Source of the DNA: SG8-30 sp964406445
Lineage (GTDB): Bacteria > Pseudomonadota > Gammaproteobacteria > Steroidobacterales > Steroidobacteraceae
Reading direction: 5' to 3'
Assembly (NCBI GenBank): GCA_964406445.1
Contig: CAYORU010000025.1
Span: 1 to 47,006, forward strand
Length of the DNA: 47,006 nt
Under the pieces are notes generated by a model. That model had not been told where the DNA came from. It made no database searches and saw only the letters and a list, made by a program, of their open reading frames with translations. The position numbers were made by a program, and so were the translations under genes. Within the stretch, counting starts at the first letter, position 1, and each line of letters starts with the position of its first letter. Positions 1 through 8,366 of the stretch are shown one piece after another.

Positions 1-781
1 CCGCCGGCTTGCGGGCGGCGCGCGCGGCGCCACGGCGGCGCGGATTGCCTTCCTCGTCGAGTTCCACGAACTCGTCCTCGCCGGCCGGCACGGACGGCAC
101 CGAGGCCTTGCCCTCGATCACCGCGTCGGCGACGCCGGCGGCGTACAGCTGGATCGCCCGCATGGCGTCGTCGTTGCCGGGGATCATGTAGTCCACGCCC
201 TCGGGCGAGCAGTTCGTGTCGACGACCGCGACCACCGGGATGCCGAGCTTGCGGGCCTCGGCGACGGCGATCTGCTCGTGGCCGACGTCCACCACGAACA
301 TGGCGTCCGGCAGGCTGTTCATGTCCTTGATGCCGCCGAGGCTGCGGTGCAGCTTCTCGAGCTCGCGGCGCATGGTCTGCGCCTCCTTCTTGCCGCGCCG
401 CTCCAGCGCGCCGCTGTCGCGCAGTTCCTCGATCTCCTGCAGCCGCTTGATCGACTGCCGGATGGTCTTGAAGTTGGTGAGCATGCCGCCCAGCCAGCGC
501 TGGTTAACGTAGGGCATGCCGCAGCGCTGGGCCTCGGCCTGGATGGCCTCGCGCGCGCTGCGCTTCGTCCCGACGAACAGCACCCGGCCGCCGTCCGCGA
601 CGACGCCCTTGACGAAGGCCGCCGCCTGCCCGAAGAGCGGCAGCGACTTCTCGAGGTTGATGATGTGGATCTTGTTGCGCTCGCCGAAGATGAAGGGGGC
701 CATCTTCGGGTTCCAGAAGCGGGTCTGGTGGCCGAAATGGACACCCGCTTCCAGCATCTGCCGCATGGACACGCTGGCCAT
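1..781 (-). CDS. rpsB: 30S ribosomal protein S2 (3' end beyond window)
   Basis: Small-subunit ribosomal protein S2, needed for S1 binding to the 30S particle. On the minus strand an ATG at 779-781 opens about 260 codons that run off the left edge without a stop. The family is usually 230-260 residues, so little should be missing. The N-terminus contains MRQMLEAGVHFGHQTRFWNP, the classic S2 start, followed by IHIINLEKSLP and the conserved QRWLGGMLTNFKTI. AAAGGAG lies 8 nt before the ATG, which fixes the start. The C-terminal tail is basic (RRRGARAARKPA). Divergent from map, the usual gammaproteobacterial arrangement. tsf would be expected beyond the edge. Confidence 0.97.
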   Translation of the reverse strand, partial: MASVSMRQMLEAGVHFGHQTRFWNPKMAPFIFGERNKIHIINLEKSLPLFGQAAAFVKGVVADGGRVLFVGTKRSAREAIQAEAQRCGMPYVNQRWLGGMLTNFKTIRQSIKRLQEIEELRDSGALERRGKKEAQTMRRELEKLHRSLGGIKDMNSLPDAMFVVDVGHEQIAVAEARKLGIPVVAVVDTNCSPEGVDYMIPGNDDAMRAIQLYAAGVADAVIEGKASVPSVPAGEDEFVELDEEGNPRRRGAARAARKPA

Positions 782-894
782 GTAAGAAACTCCTTTCGGG
801 TTAGCCCTCCGCGGACCCGCATGCGGCAACCGGGACGAGCCCGGCACCCAGCCGCACGTGACGATCCGCGTGTGGATTTGGTTGAGAAAAAACG
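782..894 (-). promoter_or_regulatory. rpsB 5' leader, possible S2 autoregulatory RNA
   Basis: A GC-rich leader of about 113 nt between the predicted start site and the rpsB ATG. In E. coli the rpsB-tsf operon is repressed by S2 binding to its own structured leader. Leader length and position fit, but no structure was folded or compared here, so the role is inference. Confidence 0.3.
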
Positions 895-900
895 CCGCGC

Positions 901-929
901 TTTATACCATCTTTCCCCCGCCCGGACAA
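901..929 (-). promoter_or_regulatory. rpsB promoter
   Basis: Read on the minus strand: -35 TTGTCC (924-929), a 17-bp spacer and -10 TATAAA (901-906), the latter preceded by TG one base upstream (extended -10). Transcription would begin near 894, giving a leader of about 113 nt before rpsB. Seen by eye; strong for a sigma-70 promoter. Confidence 0.65.
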
Positions 930-956
930 CGGCTTGAGGTCCCCTTTCCCGTGCTG

Positions 957-1745
957 ATGGCCCGCCAGACCAAGGTCTCGATCAAGACCCCGGCCGAGCA
1001 GGAGGCGATGCGCGCCGCCGGGCGTCTCGCGGCCGACGTCCTCGACATGATCGGCCCGCAGGTCGCGCCGGGCGTCACCACCGGCGAGCTGGACCGGATC
1101 TGCCACGACTACATCGTCGCGGCCGGGGCCATCCCCGCCCCGCTCAACTACAAGGGCTTTCCGAAGTCCATCTGCACCTCGGTCAACCACGTGGTCTGTC
1201 ACGGCATCCCCGGCGACCGGCGGCTCAAGGCGGGCGACATCGTCAACGTCGACGTGACCGTCATCCGGGACGGGTTCCACGGCGACACGAGCCGCATGTT
1301 CCACGTCGGCAAGCCCTCGGTGCTGGCCGAGCGGCTCTGCCGGGTCGCGTACGAGGCGATGTGGACCGGGATCCGCAGCGTCCGCCCGGGCACCCGCCTC
1401 GGCGACCTGGGGCACGCCATCCAGCGCGAGGTGGAGGCGCAGGGCTACTCGGTGGTGCGCGAGTATTGCGGCCACGGCATCGGCCGGGTGTTCCACGAGG
1501 ACCCGCAGATCCTGCACTACGGCGAGCCGGGCACCGGGCTCGCGCTCGAGGCCGGGATGACCTTCACGGTGGAGCCCATGGTCAACGCCGGCCGCCGGCA
1601 CGTGAAGCTGCTGCCGGACGGGTGGACGGTGGTGACCAAGGACCACTCGCTGTCCGCGCAGTGGGAGCACACGGTCCTGGTCACGCCCAAGGGCGTAGAG
1701 GTCCTGACGCTCGGCGCCGAAGACCGCGCCGCGTCCAGCGCCTGA
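957..1745 (+). CDS. map: Type I methionine aminopeptidase
   Basis: Removes the initiator methionine from nascent cytosolic proteins; a two-metal pita-bread hydrolase. All ligands are visible in the 262-residue product: His82 (in CHGIPG), Asp99 and Asp110, His173 (GHGIGRVFH), Glu206 (TVEPM) and Glu237 (QWEHT). The spacing matches E. coli MetAP (79/97/108/171/204/235) almost exactly. ATG 957 is preferred because MARQTKVSIKTP aligns with the family start; GTG 951 in the same frame is a possible alternative, and a longer frame back to 858 overlaps the promoter region. Divergent from rpsB. The stop at 1743-1745 is one base before glnD, so the two are probably cotranscribed. Confidence 0.95.
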   Translation: MARQTKVSIKTPAEQEAMRAAGRLAADVLDMIGPQVAPGVTTGELDRICHDYIVAAGAIPAPLNYKGFPKSICTSVNHVVCHGIPGDRRLKAGDIVNVDVTVIRDGFHGDTSRMFHVGKPSVLAERLCRVAYEAMWTGIRSVRPGTRLGDLGHAIQREVEAQGYSVVREYCGHGIGRVFHEDPQILHYGEPGTGLALEAGMTFTVEPMVNAGRRHVKLLPDGWTVVTKDHSLSAQWEHTVLVTPKGVEVLTLGAEDRAASSA

Positions 1746-1746
1746 C

Positions 1747-4458
1747 ATGGCCCCCGTCCCGCCCCCGCACAACGCCGAGGACCTGTTTCCCGCCGAGCCC
1801 CAGCCCCGCCCCTGGGACTACCTGCACGAGCTCGACCGCCGGCTCGGCGACGGCGACGCGGCGATCGGCGCCTTCCGCGCGGCCCTCGCCGACGGCGACG
1901 CCCGGCTTCGCGAGCGGTTCCTGGCCGACGAGCCGGTCGAGGAGCTGGTCCGCGACCGCGCCATGCTGGTCGACCGGCTGCTGCTGCGCGCCTGGGAGCT
2001 TCAATCGGGCGCGCACGCCGGCGAGCTGGCGCTCGTGGCCGTCGGCGGCTACGGCCGCGGCGAGCTGCTGCCCTGCTCGGACATCGACATCATGGTCCTG
2101 CTGCCGAAGACCGAATCGGCGCCCTGGACCCCCGATCTCGAGCGTTTCCTCACCTTCCTGTGGGACATCGGTCTCGAGGTCGGCCACAGCGTCCGCACCA
2201 TCGACGACTGCCAGCGCGAGGCGCAGTCCGACGTCAGCGTCATCACGACCCTGATCGAGGCGCGCCTGCTCGCCGGCCAGGAGCCGCTGTTCACCGCGAT
2301 GCGCCGGGCGCTCGGCCCGGACCGCCTGTGGCCGGCGGGGGCCTTCTTCGAGGCGAAGGTCAAGGAGCAGCGCGACCGCCACCATCGCTACCACGACACG
2401 GCATACAACCTCGAGCCGAACGTCAAGCAGAGCCCCGGCGGCCTGCGCGACATCCAGACCATCGGCTGGGTCGCCAAGCGGCACTTCGGCGCCGAGACGC
2501 TCGACGGGCTGGTCGGGCACGGCTTCCTCACGCAGCGCGAGCTGGTGCAGCTGAAGGCCGCCCAGGCCTACCTCTGGAAGCTGCGCTTCGGGCTGCACGT
2601 CCTGACCGGCCGGCGCGAGGACCGGCTGCTGTTCGACCACCAGATCAAGCTCTCGCGCCAGTTCGGCTACGAGGACGCGGCCTTCACGCTCGCGGTCGAG
2701 CAGTTCATGCAGCGCTACTACCGGACGGTGATGTTCGTGAGCCTCACGAACGAGCTGCTGCTGCAGCACTTCCGCGAGGCCATCCTGTCCTCGAGCGAGG
2801 CGCCGACGGTGCCGCTGACGCCGCGCTTCCGCGAGCGCGACGAGTACCTCGAGGCGGCCTCGCCGGACGTCTTCGTGCGCCACCCGCCGGCGCTGCTCGA
2901 GCTGTTCGTGGTGCTGCAGAACAACCCGCAGCTGCGCGGGGTGCGCGCCGAGACGATCCGCCTCGTCTCGCGCCACCTGTGGCTGATCGACGAGGAGTTC
3001 CGCCAGAACCCGCGCAACCACCGACTCTTCCTCGATATCCTGCGCGCCCCGGCCGGGGTGACCCACGAGCTGCGGCGCATGAACCTCTACGGCGTGCTCG
3101 GCCGCTACATCCCTGCCTTCGGCCGGATCGTCGGGCGCATGCAGTACGACCTGTTCCACGCCTACACGGTCGACGCGCACACGCTGTTCGTGCTGTCCAA
3201 CCTGCGCCGTTTCGCGCTCGAGCGCTACGACCACGAGTTCCCCCGGCTGTCGCAGATCTTCAGGAGCCTGCCGAAGCCCGAGGTCGCCTATCTCGCCGCG
3301 CTGTTCCACGACATCGCGAAGGGCCGCGGCGGCGACCACTCCGAGCTCGGCGCGGTGGACGCCGAGGCCTTCTGCCTCGAGCAGGGGCTGTCGCGCTACG
3401 ACGCGCGCGTCGTCGCCTGGCTGGTGCGCCACCACCTGCTGCTGTCGGTGACCGCGCAGAAGAAGGACATCGCCGACCCGCAGGTGGTCAACGAGTTCGC
3501 CCGCACGGTCGGCGACCAGCTGCACCTCGACTATCTCTACGTGCTGACCGTGGCCGACGTGCGCGGCACCAACCCGAAGCTGTGGAACTCGTGGAAGGCC
3601 TCGCTGTTCGAGGACTTCTACCAGCGCGTCAAGCAGGCCCTGCGCCGCGGCCTCGAGACCCCGGTGGACCCGGACGAGCTGATCGCGGCCACGCAGTCGC
3701 AGGCGCGGGAACTGCTGGCGGGAGGCGAGGTGCCGCCCTCGGCCATCGACCGGGTCTGGGGCGGCCTCACCGAGACCTACTTCCTGCGCCACGCGCCTGA
3801 GGAGGTGGCCTGGCACACGCGCCTGCTCGCCGGGCGCGACCCGGAAGACCGCAGCCCGCTGGTCGCGGTCGCTTCGCAGCCGGGCCAGGGCGGCGCCACC
3901 GTGATCTTCGCCTGCACCTTCCGGCGCCGGCACAGCTTCGCGCGCGCCACCGCCGCCCTGGACCAGATGGGCCTGACCATCCTCGACGCGCGGATCACGC
4001 CGACGCTGGAGGGCGCGAGCCTCGACAGCTACGCGGTGCTCGAGGACAACGGCCTGCCGATCGCCGACGGCGAGCGCCTCGCGGACATCGAGCAGCGGCT
4101 GGCGCAGGTCCTGTCCGAGCGCGGCACGCCGGCGCCGACGGTCACCCGGCGCGCCTCGCGCGCGGCGCGGGTGTTCTCGACCTCCACGCAGGTGGCCCTG
4201 TCGCCCGATCCCGGCAACCGCCGGACCATCCTCGAGCTGGTCGCGGCCGACCGGCCGGGGCTGCTGTCGGAGGTCGGCCAGGTGCTCTGGCAGGAGCAGG
4301 TCGACCTGCACGGCGCGAAGATCATGACGGTCGGCGAGCGCGCCGAGGACGTCTTCTACCTCACGGACGAGACCGGCCAGCCGCTCGACGAGTCGCGCTG
4401 CGCACGGCTGACCGAGGCGCTGACCCGGGCGCTCGACCGCCGCGACGCCGCCGCGTAG
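1747..4458 (+). CDS. glnD: Bifunctional uridylyltransferase/uridylyl-removing enzyme GlnD
   Basis: Glutamine sensor that uridylylates PII proteins under nitrogen limitation and deuridylylates them when glutamine is high. The product has 903 residues, typical for GlnD. Domains in order: nucleotidyltransferase with GG at 100-101 and the DxD pair at 112-114 (GGYGRGELLPCSDIDIMVLL); a central GlnD linker region (NLEPNVKQSPGGLRDIQTI); an HD phosphohydrolase around 518-530 (AALFHDIAKGRGGDHSELG) for the removing activity; and two C-terminal ACT domains, roughly 710-790 and 815-890, that bind glutamine. The ATG at 1747 follows the map stop by one base, implying translational coupling. No frameshift or missing catalytic residue was seen. 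Confidence 0.96.
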   Translation: MAPVPPPHNAEDLFPAEPQPRPWDYLHELDRRLGDGDAAIGAFRAALADGDARLRERFLADEPVEELVRDRAMLVDRLLLRAWELQSGAHAGELALVAVGGYGRGELLPCSDIDIMVLLPKTESAPWTPDLERFLTFLWDIGLEVGHSVRTIDDCQREAQSDVSVITTLIEARLLAGQEPLFTAMRRALGPDRLWPAGAFFEAKVKEQRDRHHRYHDTAYNLEPNVKQSPGGLRDIQTIGWVAKRHFGAETLDGLVGHGFLTQRELVQLKAAQAYLWKLRFGLHVLTGRREDRLLFDHQIKLSRQFGYEDAAFTLAVEQFMQRYYRTVMFVSLTNELLLQHFREAILSSSEAPTVPLTPRFRERDEYLEAASPDVFVRHPPALLELFVVLQNNPQLRGVRAETIRLVSRHLWLIDEEFRQNPRNHRLFLDILRAPAGVTHELRRMNLYGVLGRYIPAFGRIVGRMQYDLFHAYTVDAHTLFVLSNLRRFALERYDHEFPRLSQIFRSLPKPEVAYLAALFHDIAKGRGGDHSELGAVDAEAFCLEQGLSRYDARVVAWLVRHHLLLSVTAQKKDIADPQVVNEFARTVGDQLHLDYLYVLTVADVRGTNPKLWNSWKASLFEDFYQRVKQALRRGLETPVDPDELIAATQSQARELLAGGEVPPSAIDRVWGGLTETYFLRHAPEEVAWHTRLLAGRDPEDRSPLVAVASQPGQGGATVIFACTFRRRHSFARATAALDQMGLTILDARITPTLEGASLDSYAVLEDNGLPIADGERLADIEQRLAQVLSERGTPAPTVTRRASRAARVFSTSTQVALSPDPGNRRTILELVAADRPGLLSEVGQVLWQEQVDLHGAKIMTVGERAEDVFYLTDETGQPLDESRCARLTEALTRALDRRDAAA

Positions 4459-4478
4459 GGCCGAGGGAGGCGCTGCAC

Positions 4479-5678
4479 GTGGACCCGAACCTCGGGCGCC
4501 TCGCGCCCTACCCGTTCGAGCGCCTCGCCCGCCTGCTCGCGGGACATGCGCCGCCGGCCGGCCTCTCCCGCATCGCGCTGACCATCGGCGAGCCGCGCCA
4601 CCCGCCGCCGCCGTTCGTGCTCGAGGCGCTCGCCGGCGCGCTCGAGGGCGTGGGCGCCTACCCGGCCACCGCCGGGCTGCCCGAGCTGCGGCAGGCCTGC
4701 GCGCGCTGGCTCGAGCGGCGCTTCGCGCTCGGCGCGGGCGTGGTGGACCCCGAGACCATGCTGCTGCCCGTCAACGGCACGCGCGAGGCGCTGTTCGCCT
4801 TCGCCCAGGCGGCGGTGGACCGGTCGCGCGCGCCGGTCGTCGCGATGCCGAACCCGTTCTACCAGATCTACGAGGGCGCGGCCCTGCTGGCCGGCGCCGA
4901 GCCCTGCTACCTGCCCTGCGGACCCGGCACCGGCTGGCTGCCCGACTTCGACGCCGTGCCGGCCGCGACCTGGTCGCGCTGCCAGCTGCTCTACCTGTGC
5001 ACGCCCGGAAACCCGGCCGGCGCCGTGATGGACGAGGCTTTCCTCGCGCGCGTGCTCTCCCTCGCCGACCGCCACGGCTTCGTCGTCGCCTCGGACGAGT
5101 GCTACGCAGAGCTCTACGCCGACGAGGCCGCCCCGCCGCCGGGCCTGCTGGGGGCGAGCGCCCGCCTCGGCCGGCCGCGCTTCGAACGCTGCGTGGTCTT
5201 CCACAGCCTGTCCAAGCGCTCGAACCTGCCCGGCCTGCGCTCGGGATTCGTGGCCGGCGATCCCGCGCTGATCGAGGGCTTCCGGCTGTACCGCACCTAC
5301 CACGGCAGCGCGATGCCGCTGCACGTGCAGCGCGCGAGCCTCGCCGCGTGGAGCGACGAGGCGCACGTCGTCGAGAACCGCCGCCTGTATCGCGCCAAGT
5401 ACGCGGCGGTGATGCCGCTGCTCGCGCCGGTGCTCGAGGTCGAGCGCCCGCCTGGCGCCTTCTACCTCTGGCCGCGCGTGCCGCGGGGCGACGACGAGGC
5501 CTTCGCCGCCGGCCTGCACGCGCGCCAGAACGTCGCCGTCCTGCCCGGGCGCTACCTCGGCCGCGACGCCGGCGGCGGCAACCCCGGGGCCGGCCGCGTC
5601 CGCATCTCGCTGGTCGCGAGCGAGGACGACTGCCGCGAAGCCGCGCAACGTATCCGCGATTACATCGAGAAGGGCTGA
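4479..5678 (+). CDS. dapC: Succinyldiaminopimelate transaminase (DapC)
   Basis: PLP-dependent class I aminotransferase that converts N-succinyl-2-amino-6-oxopimelate to N-succinyl-LL-diaminopimelate in lysine and peptidoglycan synthesis. The product has 399 residues. The PLP lysine is Lys246 in HSLSKRSNLPGLRSGF, preceded by the cofactor-binding aspartate in SDECYAELY; the N-terminal LTIGEPRHPPP and NPFYQIYEGAA are family features. GTG 4479 is the start: GAGGGAGG ends 8 nt upstream and no better ATG exists. It lies 20 bp after glnD and 3 bp before dapD, which supports the DapC assignment over other aspartate-family transaminases, since sequence alone does not separate these well. Confidence 0.9.
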   Translation: MDPNLGRLAPYPFERLARLLAGHAPPAGLSRIALTIGEPRHPPPPFVLEALAGALEGVGAYPATAGLPELRQACARWLERRFALGAGVVDPETMLLPVNGTREALFAFAQAAVDRSRAPVVAMPNPFYQIYEGAALLAGAEPCYLPCGPGTGWLPDFDAVPAATWSRCQLLYLCTPGNPAGAVMDEAFLARVLSLADRHGFVVASDECYAELYADEAAPPPGLLGASARLGRPRFERCVVFHSLSKRSNLPGLRSGFVAGDPALIEGFRLYRTYHGSAMPLHVQRASLAAWSDEAHVVENRRLYRAKYAAVMPLLAPVLEVERPPGAFYLWPRVPRGDDEAFAAGLHARQNVAVLPGRYLGRDAGGGNPGAGRVRISLVASEDDCREAAQRIRDYIEKG

Positions 5679-5681
5679 ACC

Positions 5682-6500
5682 ATGGACCACCTCCGAACCG
5701 TCGTCGAGGAAGCCTTCGAGCGCCGCGCCGAGATCAACGCGGGCAACGTGCCGCACGAGCTGGCCGTGACGCTCGACGACTGCCTCGACCTGCTCGACTG
5801 CGGCCGTGCGCGCGTGGCGGAGAAGAAGGACGGCCGCTGGGTCGTGAACGAGTGGCTGAAAAAGGCGGTGCTGCTCTACTTCCGGACGCACGACAACACC
5901 GTGATCGAGGCCGGCTACACACGGTTCTTCGACAAGGTTCCGCTCAAGTACGCCGGCCAGTCGCCGGAGCGATTCGGCGACGGCGGCACGCGCGTGGTGC
6001 CGCCGGCGGTGGCGCGCAAGGGCGCCTACATCGCCCCCGGCGTGGTGCTGATGCCGAGCTACGTCAACATCGGCGCCTGGGTGGGCGCGGGCACGATGGT
6101 CGACACCTGGGCGACGGTCGGCTCCTGCGCGCAGATCGGCCGCAACGTGCACCTCTCGGGCGGGGTCGGCATCGGCGGCGTGCTGGAGCCCCTGCAGGCG
6201 AGCCCGACCATCGTCGAGGACGACTGCTTCATCGGCGCGCGCTCGGAGATCGTCGAGGGCGTGATCGTGGAGAGCGGCGCGGTGATCTCGATGGGCGTGT
6301 ACATCGGCGCGAGCACCCGGATCTACGATCGCGCGACCGGCGAGATCCACTACGGGCGCGTGCCTGCCGGCGCCGTGGTGGTGCCGGGCACCCTGCCCTC
6401 GGCCGACGGCAAGTACGCCCTCTACGCGGCGATCATCGTCAAGCGCGTGGACGCGCAGACGCGGGCGAAGACCTCGATCAATGAGTTGCTGAGGCCGTGA
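5682..6500 (+). CDS. dapD: Tetrahydrodipicolinate N-succinyltransferase
   Basis: Transfers succinyl from succinyl-CoA to tetrahydrodipicolinate, the step before DapC. The 272-residue product is close to E. coli DapD (274). The N-terminal helical domain is followed by left-handed beta-helix hexapeptide repeats (AYIAPGVVLMPSYVNIGAWV, then GAGTMVDTWATVGSCAQIG). The C-terminal KRVDAQTRAKTSINELLR is the family ending. ATG 5682 is 3 bp after the dapC stop, so this ends a map-glnD-dapC-dapD unit. The next feature downstream is a palindromic repeat element, followed by phoU on the opposite strand. Confidence 0.96.
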   Translation: MDHLRTVVEEAFERRAEINAGNVPHELAVTLDDCLDLLDCGRARVAEKKDGRWVVNEWLKKAVLLYFRTHDNTVIEAGYTRFFDKVPLKYAGQSPERFGDGGTRVVPPAVARKGAYIAPGVVLMPSYVNIGAWVGAGTMVDTWATVGSCAQIGRNVHLSGGVGIGGVLEPLQASPTIVEDDCFIGARSEIVEGVIVESGAVISMGVYIGASTRIYDRATGEIHYGRVPAGAVVVPGTLPSADGKYALYAAIIVKRVDAQTRAKTSINELLRP

Positions 6501-6507
6501 AGACGAA

Positions 6508-6635
6508 GTGACCGGTGACCGGTGATCGGTGACCAGTGATCGGCCGGAGCCCGCGACGAAAGGCACAGCCCGGTTTGGCCGATCACCGGTCACCGGTCAC
6601 CGATCACCTTTCCCCGGCTCACGGCTCACGGCTCA
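6508..6635. repeat. Heptamer palindromic element, copy 1
   Basis: Left arm: five tandem GTGAYC(G/A) heptamers (6508-6542). Central core 6542-6580 begins and ends in GGCC and contains CCCGCGACGA, AGGCACAGCC and GTTTGGCC. Right arm: CGRTCAC heptamers (6580-6607), the reverse complement of the left arm. A tail of three CGGCTCA heptamers (6615-6635) follows. The arms can fold into a long hairpin between the convergent genes dapD and phoU. The tail encodes the last residues (VSREP) and stop codon of phoU. Related copies lie at 7345, 12401 and 25359. Confidence 0.85.
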
Positions 6636-7308
6636 CTTTCCTTTTCTCCCCCGCCAGATACACGACGCCCTCGGCCAGGTTCACGGCGTGATCGCCGACG
6701 CGCTCGAGCGACTTGATGACGAACACCGTGTTGATGGTCTGGGCGAGATTGCGCTGGTCCTCCATGACGAAGGTCACGAGGTGGCGGAGCGCGTCGCTGA
6801 ACTCGCGGTCGATGCCGCGGTCGCGCTTGACGAGCGCCGCCGCGGCACCGGCGTCCAGGTCGTCGAAGGCCTCCAGCGCGTCGCGCAGCAGTGCGACCGC
6901 GAGGCGCGCCATGCGCCGCACGTCGCGATAGAACTGCGCGAGCGGCGCGCGCCGGCCGGCCGCGTGGATCTCGATCGCGTACAGCGCGATCTTCTTGGCC
7001 TCGTCCCCGATCCGCTCCAGGTCGCGCACCGCGCGGCCCACGGCGACCACCACCCTCAGGTCGCGCGCGAGCGGCGCGCGCTGCGCCAGCAGCTTGACCG
7101 TCTCGTCCGCGACCCGGCTGTCGTAGGCGTTGACCTCGGCGTCGCGGGCGATCACCGTGCGGGCCGCCTCGTCGTCGCCGTCGAGCAGGGCCTCGACCGC
7201 CGCCTCCACCTGGGCGAGGGCGAGCGCGCCCATCTCGAGCAGCGACAGCCTGAGGCTGCCGATCTCGCTGTCGAACTGGCGAACGGTGTGGCCGTCGGTA
7301 ATGTCCAT
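6619..7308 (-). CDS. phoU: Phosphate signalling protein PhoU (pst-linked copy)
   Basis: Cytosolic all-helical protein linking the state of the Pst transporter to PhoR and restraining uptake when phosphate is plentiful. The 229-residue product shows both PhoU repeats: DLERIGDEAKKIALYA near residue 95 and LERVGDHAVNLAEGVVYLAG near the C-terminus, with the metal-binding E/D clusters. ATG 7308 gives MDITDGHTVRQFDSEIGSLR, the usual start; no strong ribosome site is seen. It is the last gene of pstC-pstA-pstB-phoU, separated from pstB by a repeat element. The last five residues and the stop are encoded by GGCTCAC heptamers of another copy of that element. A second phoU lies at 12987. Confidence 0.93.
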   Translation of the reverse strand: MDITDGHTVRQFDSEIGSLRLSLLEMGALALAQVEAAVEALLDGDDEAARTVIARDAEVNAYDSRVADETVKLLAQRAPLARDLRVVVAVGRAVRDLERIGDEAKKIALYAIEIHAAGRRAPLAQFYRDVRRMARLAVALLRDALEAFDDLDAGAAAALVKRDRGIDREFSDALRHLVTFVMEDQRNLAQTINTVFVIKSLERVGDHAVNLAEGVVYLAGEKRKVSREP

Positions 7309-7344
7309 GGGTGGTGGTTGGCCGTGAACGACGAGGGTCGATCA

Positions 7345-7478
7345 GTGACCGGTGATCGGTGACCGGTGACCGGCCGAACCAGGCAGTGCCTTACATCGCG
7401 GGCTCTGGCCGATCACCGGTCACCGATCACCGGTCACTCTTTCCGGCTCACGGCTCACGGCTCACGGCCCCCGGCTCA
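7345..7478. repeat. Heptamer palindromic element, copy 2 (core inverted)
   Basis: Left arm GTGAYCG heptamers from 7345 to 7372, core 7372-7410, right arm CGRTCAC heptamers 7410-7437, then CGGCTCA-type heptamers 7444-7478. The core (GGCCGAACCAGGCAGTGCC at its start, CGCGGGCTCTGGCC at its end) is the reverse complement of the core in copies 1 and 3, although the arms and tail keep the same orientation. It lies inside the pst operon, between pstB and phoU, where a strong hairpin could separate their expression. Confidence 0.85.
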
Positions 7479-7482
7479 CGCC

Positions 7483-8343
7483 CTACCCAAACCGCCCCGT
7501 AATGTAGTCCTCCGTCAGCTTGTGCCGCGGATTGGTGAAGATCAGGTCGGTCGGGCCGACCTCGATCAGGTCGCCGAGGTGGAAGTAGGCCGTGCGCTGC
7601 GAGACGCGGGCCGCCTGCTGCATGGAGTGGGTCACGATGCAGATGGCGTAGTTCTGCTTGAGCTCGTCGATCAGGTCCTCGATGCGCGCGGTGGCGATCG
7701 GATCGAGCGCGGAGCAGGGCTCGTCCATCAGGATCACCTCAGGGTTCACCGCGATCGTGCGGGCGATGCACAGCCGCTGCTGCTGGCCGCCGGAGAGCGC
7801 CGTGCCGGGCTGCTCGAGGCGGTCCTTCACCTCCTCCCAGAGCCCGGCGCGCTTCAGGCTCGTCTGCACGATCTCGTCGAGCTCGGTGCGGTCCGCCGCG
7901 AGGCCGTGGATGCGCGGCCCGTAGGCGACGTTCTCGTACACCGACTTCGGAAACGGGTTCGGCTTCTGGAACACCATGCCGACGCGGGCCCGCAGCTGCA
8001 CGACGTCCTGGCGCTTGTCGTAGATGTCGAGCCCGTCGAGGGTGATCGAGCCTGTCACGCGGGCGGTCGGGATGGTGTCGTTCAGGCGGTTGAGGCAGCG
8101 CAGGAAGGTGCTCTTGCCGCAGCCGGACGGGCCGATCATCGCGATCACCTCGTTGTTCGCGATGTCGAGGCTCACCTTGCGGATCGCGTGCTTGTCGCCG
8201 TAGTGCACGTCCACTTCGCGGCAGATCATGACGGGGTCGGCGACCGTGTAGTCGCCGACCGTGCGGCGGACGCCCTCGCTGCGCTCGAGCGAGCCGCCGG
8301 GCGCGCTCGCGGCGCGGGTCGCGGGGGGAGAGGCGATGGCCAT
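7483..8343 (-). CDS. pstB: Phosphate ABC transporter ATP-binding protein PstB
   Basis: ATPase subunit of the high-affinity phosphate importer. In the 286-residue product the Walker A motif GPSGCGKST is at 71-79, signature LSGGQQQR at 183-190 and Walker B VILMDEP at 203-209, followed by THSMQQAARVSQRTAYFHLG, which is typical of PstB. ATG 8343 has AAAGGAG a short distance upstream. The N-terminus carries about 30 extra residues before the ATPase domain (PPATRAASAPGGSLERSEG). It lies 23 bp after pstA in the same operon. Confidence 0.95.
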   Translation of the reverse strand: MAIASPPATRAASAPGGSLERSEGVRRTVGDYTVADPVMICREVDVHYGDKHAIRKVSLDIANNEVIAMIGPSGCGKSTFLRCLNRLNDTIPTARVTGSITLDGLDIYDKRQDVVQLRARVGMVFQKPNPFPKSVYENVAYGPRIHGLAADRTELDEIVQTSLKRAGLWEEVKDRLEQPGTALSGGQQQRLCIARTIAVNPEVILMDEPCSALDPIATARIEDLIDELKQNYAICIVTHSMQQAARVSQRTAYFHLGDLIEVGPTDLIFTNPRHKLTEDYITGRFG

Positions 8344-8366
8344 GTCCGGTTCTCCTTTGGCCGCGC

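Noticed and set aside
1681..4311. An 876-codon open frame antisense to glnD, and similar long antisense frames over pst, dap, phoR and GGDEF genes
   Set aside because: Shadow frames are expected in DNA with very high third-position GC. They have low-complexity Arg/Ala/His-rich translations, no domain motifs, and lie opposite genes with full family signatures.
6508..7478. Possible CRISPR array in the heptamer repeats
   Set aside because: The 7-bp units are contiguous, without spacers of uniform length, and are arranged as inverted arms around a core. No cas genes are nearby.
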